A stretch of 6,810 bases of DNA from Gemmatimonadota bacterium (lineage in GTDB: Bacteria; Latescibacterota; UBA2968; UBA8231). The notes beneath the pieces were generated by a model. It did not search any database. It saw only the letters and a list, made by a program, of their open reading frames with translations, and was not told the origin of the DNA. Location of the stretch: NCBI GenBank assembly GCA_026706505.1, contig JAPOYQ010000098.1:1-6810 (forward strand). The letters are read 5' to 3'. The position numbers were made by a program, and so were the translations under genes. The number at the start of each line of letters is the position of its first letter. Within the stretch, counting starts at the first letter, position 1. Positions 5,475 to 6,810 of the stretch are shown one piece after another.

Positions 5475-6329
5475 ATGGCGAAAATCAAGCGGCCTAAAAT
5501 CTATCATATGTGCTCCCTCGGTTCCCTGATGGGATACGGCGGCAAGAAGGGCGAGTGGAGCGCGGCCAAAAAGCTCAAAAAAATAAAAGACGCTGGTTTC
5601 GACGGCTTTGTGGGGCGCGTCTTCATGGTGACCCCAGACGAGGTCGCGGCCTCGGGTTTGGTCTTTGCTTGTACCACCGACTTGGGTGGCATCCGCGAAA
5701 TCAGGCCCAAGTTGCGCGAGATTAAGGCGGCGGGAGCGCGCTGCGTCAACGTGCAAATGCTCGACCATGACACGCTCACCCCGCGGGCCGTGGAGGTGGC
5801 GCGGCGTTTGATGGACGCGGCCGAAGACTTGGAGATGGACGTGGCCGTGGAGATGCACCGCGATACGTGCACGGAAACGCCGGAAAAAACCTACGCCTTG
5901 GCCGCTGGTTACGAGAAGGCGGAGAAGAAGCCGCTGAAAATGACTTGGGACTTTTCCCATCCGGCGGTGATTAAGCATTTGTCGCCGCCCTACTGGGAGC
6001 GCCTAGCCGAGCGCGTCGATCTGATCCAGTTGGCGCAGCAGTTTCACTTCAGGGGCTTCAATGGGCACCACGCCAGGATTCCCGCTATTGACCACAAGGG
6101 TAAGATCATTCCCGAATTCGTCGATTGGCTGGAATTTGCCGAGCAGGTCATGGCCTGCTGGCTGGAAGCGGCCGGGCCGGGCCGGGAAATGTTCGCCTGT
6201 CCCGAGCAGATCGCCGGCGGCTACCATCTGTCGGTTTTTCCCGACCGCTGGAAGGACGTGCAGGTGGTGCGCCGCGAGTTGGACAGGGTGTGGAAGAGGC
6301 AATTGAAGAAGTGGAAGGCTCCGGCGTAA
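5475..6329 (+). CDS. Sugar phosphate isomerase/epimerase-like TIM-barrel protein
   Basis: This 284-residue protein fits the xylose-isomerase-like TIM-barrel superfamily (AP endonuclease 2 family), whose members isomerise, epimerise or dehydrate sugars and inositols with a divalent metal. Candidate metal or substrate residues come in the expected order along the barrel: Glu126 and His128 in AVEMHRDTCTETPEKTY, Asp159 and His162 in WDFSHPAVIKH, His191 in QFHFRGFNGHH, and Glu244 near the end in CPEQIAGGY. The early part has DAGFDGFVGRVFMVTPDEV (39-57), the typical first barrel helix and strand. These assignments are by motif order only. There is no signal peptide. It follows the alpha/alpha-barrel gene after 119 bases, with its own possible promoter, and probably handles a sugar released or modified by the upstream enzymes. 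A dehydratase or inosose-type activity is equally possible. The GNAT gene begins four bases after its stop. Confidence 0.8.
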   Translation: MAKIKRPKIYHMCSLGSLMGYGGKKGEWSAAKKLKKIKDAGFDGFVGRVFMVTPDEVAASGLVFACTTDLGGIREIRPKLREIKAAGARCVNVQMLDHDTLTPRAVEVARRLMDAAEDLEMDVAVEMHRDTCTETPEKTYALAAGYEKAEKKPLKMTWDFSHPAVIKHLSPPYWERLAERVDLIQLAQQFHFRGFNGHHARIPAIDHKGKIIPEFVDWLEFAEQVMACWLEAAGPGREMFACPEQIAGGYHLSVFPDRWKDVQVVRRELDRVWKRQLKKWKAPA

Positions 6330-6333
6330 TCCC

Positions 6334-6810
6334 GTGCAGATAAGCGTCGAGACGCCTCCTTTGGATGCCGGCCTGACCGAGGAGTTGATCGATTTTTGGG
6401 ATGGGATTTTCGGGGACGGTTACCAAGCCGAGCGCTCTGTGTACGCTGGCGACGAACGCTCCTTTAATCGCAATACGTTCTATCTCTTGGAGCAGGGGGG
6501 ACGCACGGTCGGCAGCAGCCATTTAACCACGGCGGCGGGCAATCCAGAACTGAGTGGTTTGGGTGAGGTGGCTACCGCGCCGCAATGTCGCGGCGAGGGC
6601 ATTGCCAGCCGCTTGTGCCGGGCGGCGCGCGACGACTTTTTGGCCGCGGGGGGACAGGCTCTGTTCTTGGGTACGGTCAACCCGACCGCGGCCCGCATTT
6701 ACCACCGTTTAGGTTGGCGCAAGATGCCCGGTTCCACTGTCTGGGCTTTGATCGCCAGCGGGGAATCGCCCGAGTCTTTTCTGGTAGATTACTTTAGGGC
6801 TAGTGATGAG
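6334..6810 (+). CDS. GNAT family N-acetyltransferase, C-terminus cut by window edge
   Basis: The frame opens at GTG 6334 and continues for 159 codons to the last base without a stop, so the gene is nearly complete but truncated by the window. The GNAT core is clear: FYLLEQGGRTVGSSHLTT (beta strands 2-3), GLGEVATAPQCRGEGIASRLCRAARDDF with the acetyl-CoA-binding motif Q-C-R-G-E-G-I-A, then ALFLGTVNPTAARIYHRLGWRKM (motif B region ending in the usual YxxLGF-like YHRLGW). The start lies four bases after the upstream stop. The nearest purine-rich site, GGAAGG at 6313-6318, is 15 bases away, so translation is probably coupled to the TIM-barrel gene. A TTG at 6361 is a less likely start because it would lose the first helix. 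GNAT enzymes acetylate amines on sugars, amino acids, drugs or proteins; the target here is not readable. Confidence 0.85.
   Translation, partial: MQISVETPPLDAGLTEELIDFWDGIFGDGYQAERSVYAGDERSFNRNTFYLLEQGGRTVGSSHLTTAAGNPELSGLGEVATAPQCRGEGIASRLCRAARDDFLAAGGQALFLGTVNPTAARIYHRLGWRKMPGSTVWALIASGESPESFLVDYFRASDE

Noticed and set aside
6170..6184. Three tandem copies of GGCCG
   Set aside because: It is a short GC-rich coding stretch (AAGPGRE) in an intact gene, too short to treat as a functional repeat.
1..6810. Search for CRISPR arrays, tRNA or rRNA genes, insertion sequences and attachment sites
   Set aside because: No regularly spaced repeats, cloverleaf-like or rRNA-like stretches, transposase motifs or terminal inverted repeats were seen by eye.
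3796..6810. More frequent TTG leucine codons in the later genes than in the nitrilase, considered as a sign of transfer
   Set aside because: The shift is gradual, the sialidase-like gene also uses TTG, and I could not compute codon statistics; it is too weak to report.

Overview
This window is GC-rich bacterial DNA with dense, mostly Shine-Dalgarno-led genes. The gene types (beta-propeller carbohydrate proteins without export signals, a nitrilase, a xylose-isomerase-like TIM barrel, GNAT and HicAB) resemble accessory catabolic regions of environmental bacteria such as Poribacteria, Latescibacterota and Planctomycetota. That placement is an impression from gene content; the sequence holds no taxonomic marker.

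Layout. (1) Positions 1-317, minus strand: the 5' end of a five-bladed-propeller glycosidase-like gene that runs off the left edge, with a good promoter (perfect TATAAT) in the intergenic region. (2) Positions 459-1124, plus strand: a hicA-hicB toxin-antitoxin pair. hicA starts at GTG with no ribosome binding site and may be leaderless; a GGACA-N4-TGTCC palindrome fills most of the spacer of its predicted promoter. (3) Positions 1138-1698, minus strand: an exported single-domain rhodanese, convergent with hicB and divergent from the next gene. (4) Positions 1750 to the right edge, plus strand: five co-directional genes. They encode a nitrilase-superfamily amidohydrolase, a sialidase-like protein with four Asp boxes, an unclassified probable alpha/alpha-barrel protein, a sugar-phosphate-isomerase-like TIM barrel and a GNAT acetyltransferase cut by the window edge. 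Gaps are 21, 12, 119 and 4 bp; the 119-bp gap holds a plausible internal promoter.

How the genes may work together. The plus-strand cassette looks like a catabolic unit for a modified, possibly N-substituted, sugar compound: an amide-cleaving enzyme, two proteins with folds typical of glycan or uronate handling, and a sugar isomerase/epimerase or lyase-type TIM barrel. None of these proteins has a recognisable signal peptide, so the chemistry is probably cytoplasmic and acts on imported small molecules. The substrate cannot be read from the sequence. This gene combination is the most promising candidate for an undescribed pathway here. The hicAB module and the rhodanese look functionally unrelated to it.
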